Assembly (NCBI GenBank): GCA_021399395.1
Contig: JAAFKJ010000073.1
Span: 1 to 36,806, forward strand
DNA from: Candidatus Heimdallarchaeota archaeon
GTDB taxonomy: Archaea; Asgardarchaeota; Heimdallarchaeia; Heimdallarchaeales; Heimdallarchaeaceae
Reading direction: 5' to 3'
Length of the DNA: 36,806 bases
The position numbers and the translations under genes were made by a program. Shown in pieces: positions 8,484 to 17,406 of this stretch. Every line of letters begins with the position of its first letter. Within the stretch, counting starts at the first letter, position 1. Under the pieces are notes generated by a model. The model saw only the letters and a program-made list of their open reading frames with translations. It ran no database searches and was not told the origin of the DNA.

Positions 8484-9377
8484 ATGTTAAGAGTATTTGT
8501 TAAAAATTTTAAGAAGAATTGGAAAAGTGGTTTAATCCCTCCACTAATTGTGGCAATTATGATCCCACTCATTGCTTCTATCTGGCCCCAATTAGAAGTA
8601 GCTTCTGAGGTTTTCAAAACAATTTTGTCAAATCCAGCGTACAAAGCATTTCTTGGGTCTCTAGGTTTTGTAGATATTAGTAAATGGGAAGGAATGTTTT
8701 ACATGTACCTCTTTATCTGGATGGAGATGATTATGTTGTTCATTGTCATATTCTTTCCATCTAGAATGATTACTACTGAAGTTGATAAGAAGACCCTAGA
8801 TATGTCATTAAGTTTACCTATACCTAGATGGAAATATCTACTTGAGAAATTTATGGTATATCTAACTTACAATCTACTTTATCCACTATTTATTCTATTA
8901 TCAGCTTACCTCTCTACAGTTTCTCTTGTAGGTTCGGGGAATAGTGCAGGCCTAAATTATATTACACTCACTTATTCCGTCATAGGTGTATGGATGTGGT
9001 ATTTTGCTCTTGGTGCAATATCTCTTCTGTGCGGAGCTATATTTCTAGAATCAAGAAAAGCAAATTCAGCAGCAGCACTGATAGTTGGAGGAATGTACAT
9101 AATAGTCAGAATAGGAGGAATGGTTGATAGTCTATCGTGGTTACAATATTTCTCAGTATTCCATTATATGTCCGCAGGAAGCATATTTCAATTAGATCCC
9201 ACGCTCTTTGCAGCAAGTGATTTTGTGTCAGCTTTTCCGCACATTCCAGCTGCGAGTACGCATCAATTACACTTAGTAACTTTTCCTGTAGGTGATTTCT
9301 TTATACTATTAGGTATCGGACTAGCTGCTCTTATTGGAGCGTTAATAGTCTTTCAAAAAAGAGAGCTAACCTATTAA
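8484..9377 (+). CDS. ABC-2 type permease subunit
   Basis: 297 residues with about six membrane helices: 16-34, 70-92, 135-160, 168-188, 195-212 and 270-290. Between helices 2 and 3 lies the cytosolic segment RMITTEVDKKTLDMSLSLP, typical of ABC-2 permeases where the ATPase docks. The segment about 225-265 is an extracytoplasmic loop. Two copies or a second permease would be needed for a full exporter; none other is nearby, so homodimerisation is likely. GGTGG sits 7 bases before the ATG. The cargo is not evident; an antibiotic, lipid or peptide is usual for this class. Confidence 0.88.
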   Translation: MLRVFVKNFKKNWKSGLIPPLIVAIMIPLIASIWPQLEVASEVFKTILSNPAYKAFLGSLGFVDISKWEGMFYMYLFIWMEMIMLFIVIFFPSRMITTEVDKKTLDMSLSLPIPRWKYLLEKFMVYLTYNLLYPLFILLSAYLSTVSLVGSGNSAGLNYITLTYSVIGVWMWYFALGAISLLCGAIFLESRKANSAAALIVGGMYIIVRIGGMVDSLSWLQYFSVFHYMSAGSIFQLDPTLFAASDFVSAFPHIPAASTHQLHLVTFPVGDFFILLGIGLAALIGALIVFQKRELTY

Positions 9378-9420
9378 CTCGAAGAATTGAGAGGACTCCA
9401 TAAGAATAAATAATAATAGT

Positions 9421-9428
9421 CTTATATA
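9421..9428 (+). promoter_or_regulatory. TATA box of ASST-like gene 1
   Basis: CTTATATA is centred 25-26 bases before ATG 9450, the expected TATA-to-start distance for an archaeal leaderless message. Confidence 0.5.
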
Positions 9429-9449
9429 GAGTTTCAATTTATACTTTCA

Positions 9450-11051
9450 ATGAATAGTAAAGTAGCAATGAAGATATCTACGTTAATAATTTCTTCTTTG
9501 TTGATTCTTCAATCATCAATTGGTCTTAGTTATTTACAAATTGAAGGGTTTTGTTATCAAGATTTGTCAAAGGAAGTAGAGTATGATCAGATTAATTCAG
9601 GAAGATTCGAAGGATATAATCTATATACAGTTCAAAGGTATGATAGTGATACTTGGAAACAAATTAATAGAACGTTGGTTATCTCGGATTTAAGCGGAAA
9701 TATCTATTTCTCTAAAGAAATTCCTGTAAATTCAGCAGGACTCAATAATGCAGAATTCATCAATTCTACAACAATCTTGTACGGGGATAAAAACGGTGCT
9801 TATCTCTGGAATTTCGAAACAGATGTATCAAATGATCTTAATTTCAATGGACATCATGAATATGAGAGAAATTATGCTAATAACACTTATTTCTCATTGT
9901 CTGTTGAGCCAATTGAAATAGATGGTGCATCATATCTATTTGATAGAATAATTGAGTATGATGAAGATGGAGAGGAGGTTTGGTCTGTTAGTACTTCGAG
10001 TTTTGTGAGTCATACTCATTGGTGCCCATACGAAGATATGTCAGGATCTAATAGAGATTTAACTCACTCAAATACTGTTTTCTATGACGATGCAGAAGAT
10101 GTGATTTACATAAATGTAAGAAATACAAATACATTCTATAAAATAGACCACAAGACTGGAGAACCAATCTGGGGTTTAGGAGAATTTGGAAATTTCACTT
10201 TGTTTGATATAAATGGTAATGAAAGAGACATACTTTTCTATCATACTCATGGACTCGAAAAGATATCAGCTAATAAATTCTCGGTGTTTGATAATGATGA
10301 ACACAACCAAACAGATGGTACCAATCATCGCTCTAGATTATTAGAAATAACCATAGATGAAGACAAGATGTATGCAAATGTTTCTTGGGAGTGGATATCT
10401 CCTGTAGATTATTATAGTGGTTGGTTTGGTGATTGTGATTTACTACCAAATAACAACTATCTTGGTGTTTTTGGTGCTCAAACTCGCCCAGATACAACTT
10501 ATGGTGCAAGATTAGTTGAAGTAAACACGGAAGGGGAAATCGTTTGGGAATATTCCTACGAAAGAGCTGGATCAGATACTTTTGGGATTTATAGAGTGGA
10601 AAGATTCAGATTTGAACCTATAGTTTCAGAACCAACATATTACAGTTTGGGTGAGAATGATAGTTATTTAGAATGGGATGTGCGGTACAATTTTAGAGCT
10701 AAAACAGAATTCGAAGGTCAATATTTCATCTCATTAGATAATTCTCTCGTTGAGAATGGAACAATTGAGTTACCACGATTTTGGAAGAGTACAAAAGTAA
10801 GACATAATATTTCACCCACAGACTATGCAGAACACAAGGTTTCTTTAGTTATCTCTGACGAAGCGGGTCACCTCTCAAATGAGACAGATAGATATGAACC
10901 TATAGGAACTATATCACATGAAAGTGTAGGAAGAATTGGATTAGTACTTGGTCTCTCTTTAGGATTGGGTATACCTTCATTATCTGGAATAATCGCAGTC
11001 ATTTGGAAAAGACTTTCACCACATAAATCGTTTTTCAAAAAAAAGGAATAA
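9450..11051 (+). CDS. ASST-like membrane-anchored beta-propeller, copy 1
   Basis: Resembles the arylsulfotransferase (ASST/Arylsulfotran_2) family, beta-propeller enzymes that move sulfate between phenolic compounds. Order: signal peptide (about 1-27), propeller (about 45-385), an Ig-like sandwich (about 400-490, LEWDVRYNFRAKTEF to VSLVISDEAGHLSN), membrane helix (about 497-518), basic tail FFKKKE. Propeller histidines sit in THSNTVFYD (about 206), FYHTHGLE (about 263) and FDNDEHNQT (about 280), like the family's HxN, QHDA and FDNG motifs. Two cysteines, HWCPYED and GDCDLLPN, recur in all six copies. NxS/T sequons are frequent. It is separated from copies 2-6 by two minus-strand genes. Sulfotransfer is inferred; the proteins could instead have a binding role. 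Confidence 0.75.
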   Translation: MNSKVAMKISTLIISSLLILQSSIGLSYLQIEGFCYQDLSKEVEYDQINSGRFEGYNLYTVQRYDSDTWKQINRTLVISDLSGNIYFSKEIPVNSAGLNNAEFINSTTILYGDKNGAYLWNFETDVSNDLNFNGHHEYERNYANNTYFSLSVEPIEIDGASYLFDRIIEYDEDGEEVWSVSTSSFVSHTHWCPYEDMSGSNRDLTHSNTVFYDDAEDVIYINVRNTNTFYKIDHKTGEPIWGLGEFGNFTLFDINGNERDILFYHTHGLEKISANKFSVFDNDEHNQTDGTNHRSRLLEITIDEDKMYANVSWEWISPVDYYSGWFGDCDLLPNNNYLGVFGAQTRPDTTYGARLVEVNTEGEIVWEYSYERAGSDTFGIYRVERFRFEPIVSEPTYYSLGENDSYLEWDVRYNFRAKTEFEGQYFISLDNSLVENGTIELPRFWKSTKVRHNISPTDYAEHKVSLVISDEAGHLSNETDRYEPIGTISHESVGRIGLVLGLSLGLGIPSLSGIIAVIWKRLSPHKSFFKKKE

Positions 11052-11072
11052 TATATTAGTTTCTTATTTTCT

Positions 11073-11873
11073 TTACTTAATGTATTGCTTTTCTAGTTTT
11101 TCAATAAGATTAATAGTTTCTTCTGAAAAAGATGGGATTTCTACTCTATCTTTCAACACTGCTTTATTATACAATCTGAAGAAACTGAAAGGATTACCAA
11201 TATCTCTTAGCATTTCATCAAGAAGTGAATTTTTGATTATTATATTTGCCATATAGTATCCTAGAGGATTTCCATAAGGAGGAACAAATTCTCTCAACTC
11301 TTCTCCTAACTTTTCGTGTTGTGATGCTTCTTGAGAAATCTTAACTAAAATATCGTTGAGATTTGTTATTACTTTGGGAATATTCCGTAAAGTTGCTTTA
11401 AATTCAGTGATATATCCATCGTTGGAGAAAGAGTGATTGTCTTCATGTAGAAAATAATCTATATCAATGTGGTCACCTATTCCCTCTATGTTTATTGTTT
11501 CCATTGTTCTAATAATATCCATATCTTCTTCTGCAATAGCATCGATATCATATTTACGTAATTCTAAGCATAACATACTATGTACTCTATGTGAAACTTT
11601 CGAAACAAAAGCTTCTGTTTGGGTTGTGAATATAGGATCTATAGCGATTGATCCTTCTGTTTCTTTTTCCTCAATAAGGGAACGTATTGATACAGTAATC
11701 TCAGCAGTAAATTCTCTGAAAGGCAATAATGAGGAAGCTCTTGTTATAATAGCATCTTCGATTCTTTTCCAATCTTTCTTGAGGGATTTTACACCTTCTA
11801 GATATTTCTCGTTAATGTTCATGTTTTCTTCAATAGATTCATCAAATCTCGAGGTATCAAGTATAATCTTCAT
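11073..11873 (-). CDS. DUF5700-like protein, probably a degenerate zinc peptidase
   Basis: The C-terminal segment GYYMANIIIKNSL...IGNPFSFFRLYNKA resembles the conserved end of putative zinc-dependent peptidases of the DUF5700 kind. In that alignment the usual HExxH helix would correspond to VSHRVHSM (His95, Arg96, His98), so the catalytic Glu and one His are missing, while NIEGIGDH (about 128-135) matches the third-ligand EG(I/L)A segment. An unrelated-looking HEDNH occurs at 143-147. There is no signal peptide, so it is cytosolic. It follows the YyaL gene by 23 bases on the same strand and is likely cotranscribed. The assignment is by eye and tentative; a non-catalytic role is inferred. Confidence 0.5.
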   Translation of the reverse strand: MKIILDTSRFDESIEENMNINEKYLEGVKSLKKDWKRIEDAIITRASSLLPFREFTAEITVSIRSLIEEKETEGSIAIDPIFTTQTEAFVSKVSHRVHSMLCLELRKYDIDAIAEEDMDIIRTMETINIEGIGDHIDIDYFLHEDNHSFSNDGYITEFKATLRNIPKVITNLNDILVKISQEASQHEKLGEELREFVPPYGNPLGYYMANIIIKNSLLDEMLRDIGNPFSFFRLYNKAVLKDRVEIPSFSEETINLIEKLEKQYIK

Positions 11874-11896
11874 TGTATCATTCCTACTAATTATTT

Positions 11897-13975
11897 CTAT
11901 TCTCCCAAACCTAATTGTTCTTTCATCAAACTAAATTCAGTTGTAGGTCGTTTGCATGAAAATTGCTCACAAACATAAGCTGTAGTCTTGTTTTTCTGCG
12001 TTTTGAAATCTTTGAGATGAGCTAGTGTTTGCTCAATTTCATTCTCTTTTTCAGTATTCTTGAAGAGAACTACCTTGTTTGGTAAAAAGTTTTGATAAAG
12101 AACATCAAGCATTTCTTTATAATTGTTATCAGTCTCTTTGCCAACCAAAACTATCTCATAAGCAGGACCTATGGCATAGTCCAAACTAGAGATCAAGAAT
12201 GTAAATGCTGATGGTACTTTAGAAACTTGCTTAGCAAAAACAGCCATCAAGTGAGCAGCTGTCTCCTCAAAATCGGGCTTAGAATATATTCTGCTTAGTT
12301 TTAATAGATTTAGCATCATTACGGAATTACCTGAAGGTATAGCTCCATCGTAAATTAGTTTCTCTCTTACAAGCAGTTTTTCTCCATCATCAGGTGAGAA
12401 ATAGAAACCACCAGTTTCATTATCCAGAAAATGTTTCATTACAATGGAATTCAATTGTGTTGCTTTTTCTAAAAATTCAATTTTGAAGCTGGTTTCATAT
12501 AACTCTAGCAATCCCCAAATTAGAAAAGCATAATCATCTAGATTAGATGTTAGAGCTGCTTCTCCATCACGATATCTGTGAATCAATCGACCCTCACTGG
12601 TAATTAGTTTAGAGAAGATGAAATTAACAGCTTTTTCAGCTGCATCTTGATACTTCTGTTCTCCAAAAACCCTTGATGCTTTAGCTAGTGCAGAGATCAT
12701 CAAGCCGTTCCAATCTGTAAGAATTTTATCATCTTTTAAAGGATGAATTCTTTTTTCTCTTACTTCAAATATTTTTATTCTAATTAGTTCTAATTTCTTC
12801 TTTTCTTCAACTGAAGGAAAACCTTTGAGATGGAGAATATTATCACCGGTTTTCTCTTTAGTAGTTTCTTCAAGATAATTCCCTTCTTCTTCCATTCTAT
12901 AAAATTTGGAGAAGAACTTCATTTCTTCTTCAGTCAAAATTCCCTTCACTTCTTTCAATGTCCAAACGTAGAATTTTCCTTCGACTCCTTCACTATCTGC
13001 ATCTTCAGCAGAATAAAAACCACCCTCTGGAGAAGTCATATCTCTTAGAACATATTCAAGGATAGCTTTGGCTGTTTCACTATAGGTTTCCTTCTTGGTT
13101 ATCTGGAATGTTTCAGTATAAGCTATAGTTAACATTGCTTGATCATAAAGCATTTTTTCAAAGTGAGGTACCAACCACTCTCTATCCGTTGAATAACGAT
13201 GAAAACCAAATCCTATGTGATCAAATATTCCCCCCAAATGCATTTTCTGCAAAGTTGTTTCTACCATAGATAGAGCTCGTTTGTCTCTAAATCTTTTCCA
13301 GTATCTTAATAGAAAAATAAGGTTATGAGGGCTAGGAAACTTAGGTGTTGTAGCAAAACCGCCTAGTTTCTCGTCAAACCTGTTGTCCAATTCATCAAGA
13401 GCACGGATTATTAGTTCATCACCATTGTATTCAGTTTGATAAGGACTAGCTGCTTTCTGTAGAACATCAGTGATTTTGACAGCTGTTTCAATAATCTCTT
13501 CCTTCTTTTCTACCCAAACAGTTGCAATTTGATCCAAAAGTTCCATCAAACCTGTGGCACCAAATCTACTGGTTTTAGGGAAATATGTACCTGCAAAGAA
13601 GGGTTGCTTATCAGGTGTCATGAAAATTGTTAATGGCCATCCACCTCTTCCTGTAGTTATTTGAGCAACACTCATGTAAATACTATCAATATCAGGTCTT
13701 TCTTCTCTGTCAACCTTGATAGCAATAAATTTTTCATTCATTTTTGCAGCTACTTCTTCATCCTCGAATGATTCATGTTCCATGACATGGCACCAGTGAC
13801 AAGTGGAATAACCTATTGAAAGGAAAATTGGCTTGTTCTCACTCTTTGCCTTTTGAAAAGCTTCCTCTCCCCATGGATACCAATTAACCGGATTGTATGC
13901 ATGTTGAAGAAGATATGGACTTTTCTCATTTATCAAATTATTTGATTTCTCTAATGGTTTGTTTGACTCATTCAT
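11897..13975 (-). CDS. YyaL/DUF255 thioredoxin-domain protein (spermatogenesis-associated protein 20 family)
   Basis: Full-length member (692 residues) of a family found in all domains of life. The N-terminal thioredoxin-like domain (about 12-170) carries [14 protein letters not shown] with C59-H60-W61-C62 as the redox pair, then [10 protein letters not shown] and [12 protein letters not shown]. The rest (about 190-690) is an alpha/alpha-barrel like six-hairpin glycosidases or epimerases, including [46 protein letters not shown] and [14 protein letters not shown]. The biochemical role of the family is not settled; a redox-linked sugar or protein function is usually suggested. It lacks a signal peptide. 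An ATTTAAAAAG box lies about 35 bases upstream of the ATG. Confidence 0.93.
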   Translation of the reverse strand: MNESNKPLEKSNNLINEKSPYLLQHAYNPVNWYPWGEEAFQKAKSENKPIFLSIGYSTCHWCHVMEHESFEDEEVAAKMNEKFIAIKVDREERPDIDSIYMSVAQITTGRGGWPLTIFMTPDKQPFFAGTYFPKTSRFGATGLMELLDQIATVWVEKKEEIIETAVKITDVLQKAASPYQTEYNGDELIIRALDELDNRFDEKLGGFATTPKFPSPHNLIFLLRYWKRFRDKRALSMVETTLQKMHLGGIFDHIGFGFHRYSTDREWLVPHFEKMLYDQAMLTIAYTETFQITKKETYSETAKAILEYVLRDMTSPEGGFYSAEDADSEGVEGKFYVWTLKEVKGILTEEEMKFFSKFYRMEEEGNYLEETTKEKTGDNILHLKGFPSVEEKKKLELIRIKIFEVREKRIHPLKDDKILTDWNGLMISALAKASRVFGEQKYQDAAEKAVNFIFSKLITSEGRLIHRYRDGEAALTSNLDDYAFLIWGLLELYETSFKIEFLEKATQLNSIVMKHFLDNETGGFYFSPDDGEKLLVREKLIYDGAIPSGNSVMMLNLLKLSRIYSKPDFEETAAHLMAVFAKQVSKVPSAFTFLISSLDYAIGPAYEIVLVGKETDNNYKEMLDVLYQNFLPNKVVLFKNTEKENEIEQTLAHLKDFKTQKNKTTAYVCEQFSCKRPTTEFSLMKEQLGLGE

Positions 13976-14067
13976 CGCTGAACAGACAAAGGTAGTGATT
14001 CTTTTTAAATTCTATCCATCACACATTATTTCAAATCATAGCTGATATTTGATTTAGAACATACAAA

Positions 14068-14077
14068 ATATTAAAAG
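14068..14077 (+). promoter_or_regulatory. TATA-like box of ASST-like gene 2
   Basis: ATATTAAAAG is centred about 29 bases before ATG 14102; no Shine-Dalgarno is present, consistent with a leaderless or near-leaderless message. Confidence 0.45.
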
Positions 14078-14101
14078 CAAAATTTACAGATAGATGATAT
14101 A

Positions 14102-15679
14102 ATGCTTCACCAGATCTATACTCTTGGAAATAAGCATCGACAGACCATAGCATTATTTCTTATCTTAAATATCTTAATTGTAGGTTTCCAAACTGAAAAC
14201 ACATATGGCGATCCATTACATCTAAACGTTATAATTGGTGATTCTTATCTTTCACAAGAAGCGTATGAAGGGTTTAATCTCTTCTTATTAGAAAGAAGAA
14301 ATTTCATTGAGTATAAAGTTCTGAATAGAACAATATTGATTACGGATTTAGAGGGACAGATCTACCTAGAAAATGAGATAGGGATTATAAAGGACATCTG
14401 CGCAGTACCTGTTGAATTTGTTAATTCAACAACCATTCTCTATGTTGACAATAATGGAGCAAATCTGTGGAATTTAGCTGTAGGAAAATCTGTAGAACTG
14501 GGACCTGTTGGGCACCATGAAGTGGAATTCAATTATGGTAACAATTCTTATTTCACTCTCCAAGCATATCATACAGATGAAGGTGAATTAACTTCAGTAT
14601 ATGAGAGAATTGTAGAATATTCTTTTGCTGGAGAAGAAATCTGGTCGGTTGACACTCACGATTTTGTTAATATTTCTCACTGGTGCCCATATGAAGATAT
14701 GTCAGGAGATCGAAGAGATGTAACACATTCTAATACTATTTTCTACGATGAACCGAATGACATTATTTACTTAAATTGCAGAAATACTAACACGTTCTAT
14801 AAGATTGATCACAAGACGGGGGAGTTAGTTTGGAGTTTAGGTGAATTTGGTGACTTTTCACTATATGACATAGATGGTAATATGAAAGATTCGTTATTTT
14901 ACCATGCCCATGCACTTGAGATGATTGAAGAAAATAAATTCGTCATCTTCGATAATGATCTTCATAACAAAACCAATGCAAATAACTTGCGTTCACGACT
15001 CGTTGAGATAACTGTTGATTATGATAAGATGATAGCAAACATTTCACGAGAATGGATATCTCCTACAGATTATTATAGTGGGATCTGGGGAGATTGCGAT
15101 CTTCTCCCAAATGGCAATTTTCTAGGAGTATTTGGAACACTAAGTCATCCTGATTCAGAATATGGAGCCAGATTAGTAGAAGTAAATAAAGATAACGACA
15201 TTGTGTGGGAACATTCTTTTCCACAACAAGGTCAAGAATCTTATGCAGTTTATAGAATGGAACGTTTTCGATTTTCCCCTTATGTATCTGAACCTATTCT
15301 TTTGGATTTAGGAGTAAATGGGAGCTTTCTAGAATGGAATGTGTGGTATAATTTCAGATCAAAAACAGAATTTACGGGAAAGTACTATATTTCTATTGAT
15401 GATGAAATTGTTGAAAATAACACCATAGTTTTTCCGAGATTATGGAAGCCAACAACTATCTCTTTGAATGTCACAAACTATATTATTGGTGATCATGAAT
15501 TCTCTTTAGCTGTTGCAGATGAAAGCAATCATTTCTCAAATGACACTGAAGTCTATAAATCTTTCAGCAATATCTCTGTAACAATTTTTAATGAGTCAGG
15601 TTTTGATATTAAACAACTAATTACATATCCAGTAATTGCTGTTTTCCTCATGTTGATAATTAGGAAACGAAGACTTTGA
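14102..15679 (+). CDS. ASST-like membrane-anchored beta-propeller, copy 2
   Basis: Same architecture as copy 1: signal segment with helix ALFLILNILIVGF (about 18-30), propeller, Ig-like domain around EWNVWYNFRSKTEF, then a membrane helix and RKRRL tail. Histidine motifs are THSNTIFYDE, FYHAHALE and FDNDLHNKT. The conserved cysteines are in HWCPYEDM and WGDCDLLPN; extra cysteines occur in KDICAVP and LNCRNTN. It is the most diverged in its C-terminus, where VADESNHFSND replaces the DEAGHLSN motif and the tail is shorter. A 56-base stretch is identical to copy 3. It starts 126 bases from the divergent YyaL gene, sharing that intergenic promoter region. Confidence 0.75.
   Translation: MLHQIYTLGNKHRQTIALFLILNILIVGFQTENTYGDPLHLNVIIGDSYLSQEAYEGFNLFLLERRNFIEYKVLNRTILITDLEGQIYLENEIGIIKDICAVPVEFVNSTTILYVDNNGANLWNLAVGKSVELGPVGHHEVEFNYGNNSYFTLQAYHTDEGELTSVYERIVEYSFAGEEIWSVDTHDFVNISHWCPYEDMSGDRRDVTHSNTIFYDEPNDIIYLNCRNTNTFYKIDHKTGELVWSLGEFGDFSLYDIDGNMKDSLFYHAHALEMIEENKFVIFDNDLHNKTNANNLRSRLVEITVDYDKMIANISREWISPTDYYSGIWGDCDLLPNGNFLGVFGTLSHPDSEYGARLVEVNKDNDIVWEHSFPQQGQESYAVYRMERFRFSPYVSEPILLDLGVNGSFLEWNVWYNFRSKTEFTGKYYISIDDEIVENNTIVFPRLWKPTTISLNVTNYIIGDHEFSLAVADESNHFSNDTEVYKSFSNISVTIFNESGFDIKQLITYPVIAVFLMLIIRKRRL
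15071..15126 (+). repeat. 56-base perfect repeat, partner at 16706-16761
   Basis: Bases 15071-15126 (copy 2) are identical to 16706-16761 (copy 3), while the DNA on both sides differs at many third codon positions. It encodes the YYSGIWGDCDLLPNGNFLG segment. Gene conversion is the likely cause. Confidence 0.8.
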
Positions 15680-15707
15680 TCAGAACTTTACGAGGTTAAA
15701 TAATAAA

Positions 15708-15717
15708 AAATTTATAT
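15708..15717 (+). promoter_or_regulatory. TATA box of ASST-like gene 3
   Basis: AAATTTATAT overlaps the first possible ATG (15716) and lies about 26 bases before ATG 15740. This makes 15740 the better start, since transcription would begin near it. Confidence 0.5.
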
Positions 15718-15739
15718 GCATCAAATACTACTCTTTCCA

Positions 15740-17344
15740 ATGAGCTTCCTTTCAACCAAAAAACTGTTTACGATTGTTTTGATTTCCTTTCTTACAATAC
15801 AAGCTACAACAGTTCAGAGCTTTAACCTTAATAATAATATCAAATATGATTACTTCTTTGAGGTCGTGAAATTTGATGTAACTGCCAGTTCTGATAGGTT
15901 TGAAGGTTACAATCTTTTTGTTGTAGAAAGGCATGACGGTGTTACATGGGCAGCATTTAATAGAACGCTAGTAATTGCAGATTTGGATGGAAATATTTAC
16001 TTCACTAAGGAACTATATACTGAAGGAGCTTTAGCAGATTACGCAACAGAATTTGTTAACTCTACAACCATACTTTATGGAGATGAGGATGGCTCTTATC
16101 TATGGAATCTGGAAACAGATATCACCCAATATCTGAATTTTAGTGGGCATCATGATTATGAACGAAATTATGCAAATGACACATATTTTGCACTACAAGG
16201 AGAGATTGTAAAAGAAGAGTACAACTCGTATTTATTCGATAGGATTATCGAATATGATTCAACTGGTGCAGAAATTTGGCACGTCAACACATCTAATTTT
16301 GTTGATTTTACTCAGTGGTGTCCATATGAAGATATGTCAGGATCTCATAGAGATTTAACGCATTCAAATACAGTTTTTTATGATGAAAAAGAGGATGTGA
16401 TATATCTTAATTCTAGAAACCTAAACACCTTCTATAAAATTGATCATAAGACTGGAGATGTCATTTGGGCATTGGGAGAGTATGGTAATTTCACTCTATT
16501 CGATATTAGTGGAAATGAGAAGGATATCTTATTCTTCCATACTCACGCTTTAGAGAAAATCGATTATAATAAATTCATAATGTTTGATAACGATGAACAC
16601 AATCAAACTAATATTACAAATTTTCAATCTAGACTTTTAGAGATCACTATTGATGAAGATAAAATGTATGCAAATGTCTCGTGGGAATGGATTTCTCCTC
16701 GGGAATATTATAGTGGGATCTGGGGAGATTGCGATCTTCTCCCAAATGGCAATTTTCTAGGTGTATTCGGAGTTACAGGACATCCTAATACTGAATATGG
16801 AGCTAGATTAGTTGAAGTTAACATTACAGGTGATATCGTTTGGGAATATTCTTTTGCTAAAGCAGGTTCGGATGTTTTTGGAGTTTATAGAATAGAAAGA
16901 TTCAGATTTGCACCTATAGTTTCAACACCAACATTCCACAATTTAGGAGTAAATGATAGTTATTTAGAATGGGATGTGTGGTATAACTTCAGATCTAAAA
17001 CATTTTTCGAAGGAGAGTTCTACATATCAAAGGATGATGAACTAGTTGAAAGTGGAGCAATAGAATTTCCAAGATACTGGCAGAATACAACAGTAAGATA
17101 TAACATTTCTGAAACAGAATTAGGAGAACATGAAGTCTCTCTTGTGGTTTCAGATGAAGCAGGGCATCTTTCAAATGATACGGATAGATATAGTTCCACA
17201 GGTTCGATCTCTTATAGAACCCTTAGAAAAACCGGATTAGTAATAGGTCTTTCTGTTGGATTAGGAGTATCAATTCTTGCTGGAGTAATTGTACTTGTCT
17301 GGTTTAAATTTGTAAAGAAGAAATCCATTTTCAAGAGAAAGTAA
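15740..17344 (+). CDS. ASST-like membrane-anchored beta-propeller, copy 3
   Basis: A frame opens at ATG 15716, but that codon lies inside the TATA box, so ATG 15740 (MSFLSTKKLF, giving 534 residues) is chosen. The signal helix is KLFTIVLISFLTIQA. Propeller motifs are QWCPYEDMSG, THSNTVFYDE, FFHTHALEK, FDNDEHNQT and WGDCDLLPNGN. The Ig-like domain (EWDVWYNFRSKTFF to VSLVVSDEAGHLSND) is followed by a membrane helix LVIGLSVGLGVSILAGVIVLV and the tail KKKSIFKRK. It is closest to copy 1 overall by eye, yet shares a 56-base identical patch with copy 2. Sequons such as NRT, NST and NDT are plentiful, as expected outside the cell. Confidence 0.75.
   Translation: MSFLSTKKLFTIVLISFLTIQATTVQSFNLNNNIKYDYFFEVVKFDVTASSDRFEGYNLFVVERHDGVTWAAFNRTLVIADLDGNIYFTKELYTEGALADYATEFVNSTTILYGDEDGSYLWNLETDITQYLNFSGHHDYERNYANDTYFALQGEIVKEEYNSYLFDRIIEYDSTGAEIWHVNTSNFVDFTQWCPYEDMSGSHRDLTHSNTVFYDEKEDVIYLNSRNLNTFYKIDHKTGDVIWALGEYGNFTLFDISGNEKDILFFHTHALEKIDYNKFIMFDNDEHNQTNITNFQSRLLEITIDEDKMYANVSWEWISPREYYSGIWGDCDLLPNGNFLGVFGVTGHPNTEYGARLVEVNITGDIVWEYSFAKAGSDVFGVYRIERFRFAPIVSTPTFHNLGVNDSYLEWDVWYNFRSKTFFEGEFYISKDDELVESGAIEFPRYWQNTTVRYNISETELGEHEVSLVVSDEAGHLSNDTDRYSSTGSISYRTLRKTGLVIGLSVGLGVSILAGVIVLVWFKFVKKKSIFKRK
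16706..16761 (+). repeat. 56-base perfect repeat, partner at 15071-15126
   Basis: Partner of the identical stretch in copy 2; flanks diverge immediately on both sides. Confidence 0.8.
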
Positions 17345-17374
17345 TTTTATTAGTTCCACAGAAATCAGGAGAAA

Positions 17375-17384
17375 GAATAATAAA
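17375..17384 (+). promoter_or_regulatory. TATA-like box of ASST-like gene 4
   Basis: AATAATAAAC is centred about 27 bases before ATG 17407, favouring that ATG over the GTG at 17404. Confidence 0.4.
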
Positions 17385-17406
17385 CACTAGTTGAAAGATT
17401 AACGTG

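Noticed and set aside
11215-11450. HEDNH (residues 143-147) as an active zinc site of the peptidase-like protein
   Set aside because: The surrounding sequence is charged and unlike a catalytic helix, and the family alignment by eye places the active helix earlier, near residues 93-100.
11467-11934. 155-codon + strand open frame
   Set aside because: It lies antisense to the peptidase-like gene, has no ribosome site, and its translation (serine/isoleucine-rich) looks like a shadow of the real frame.
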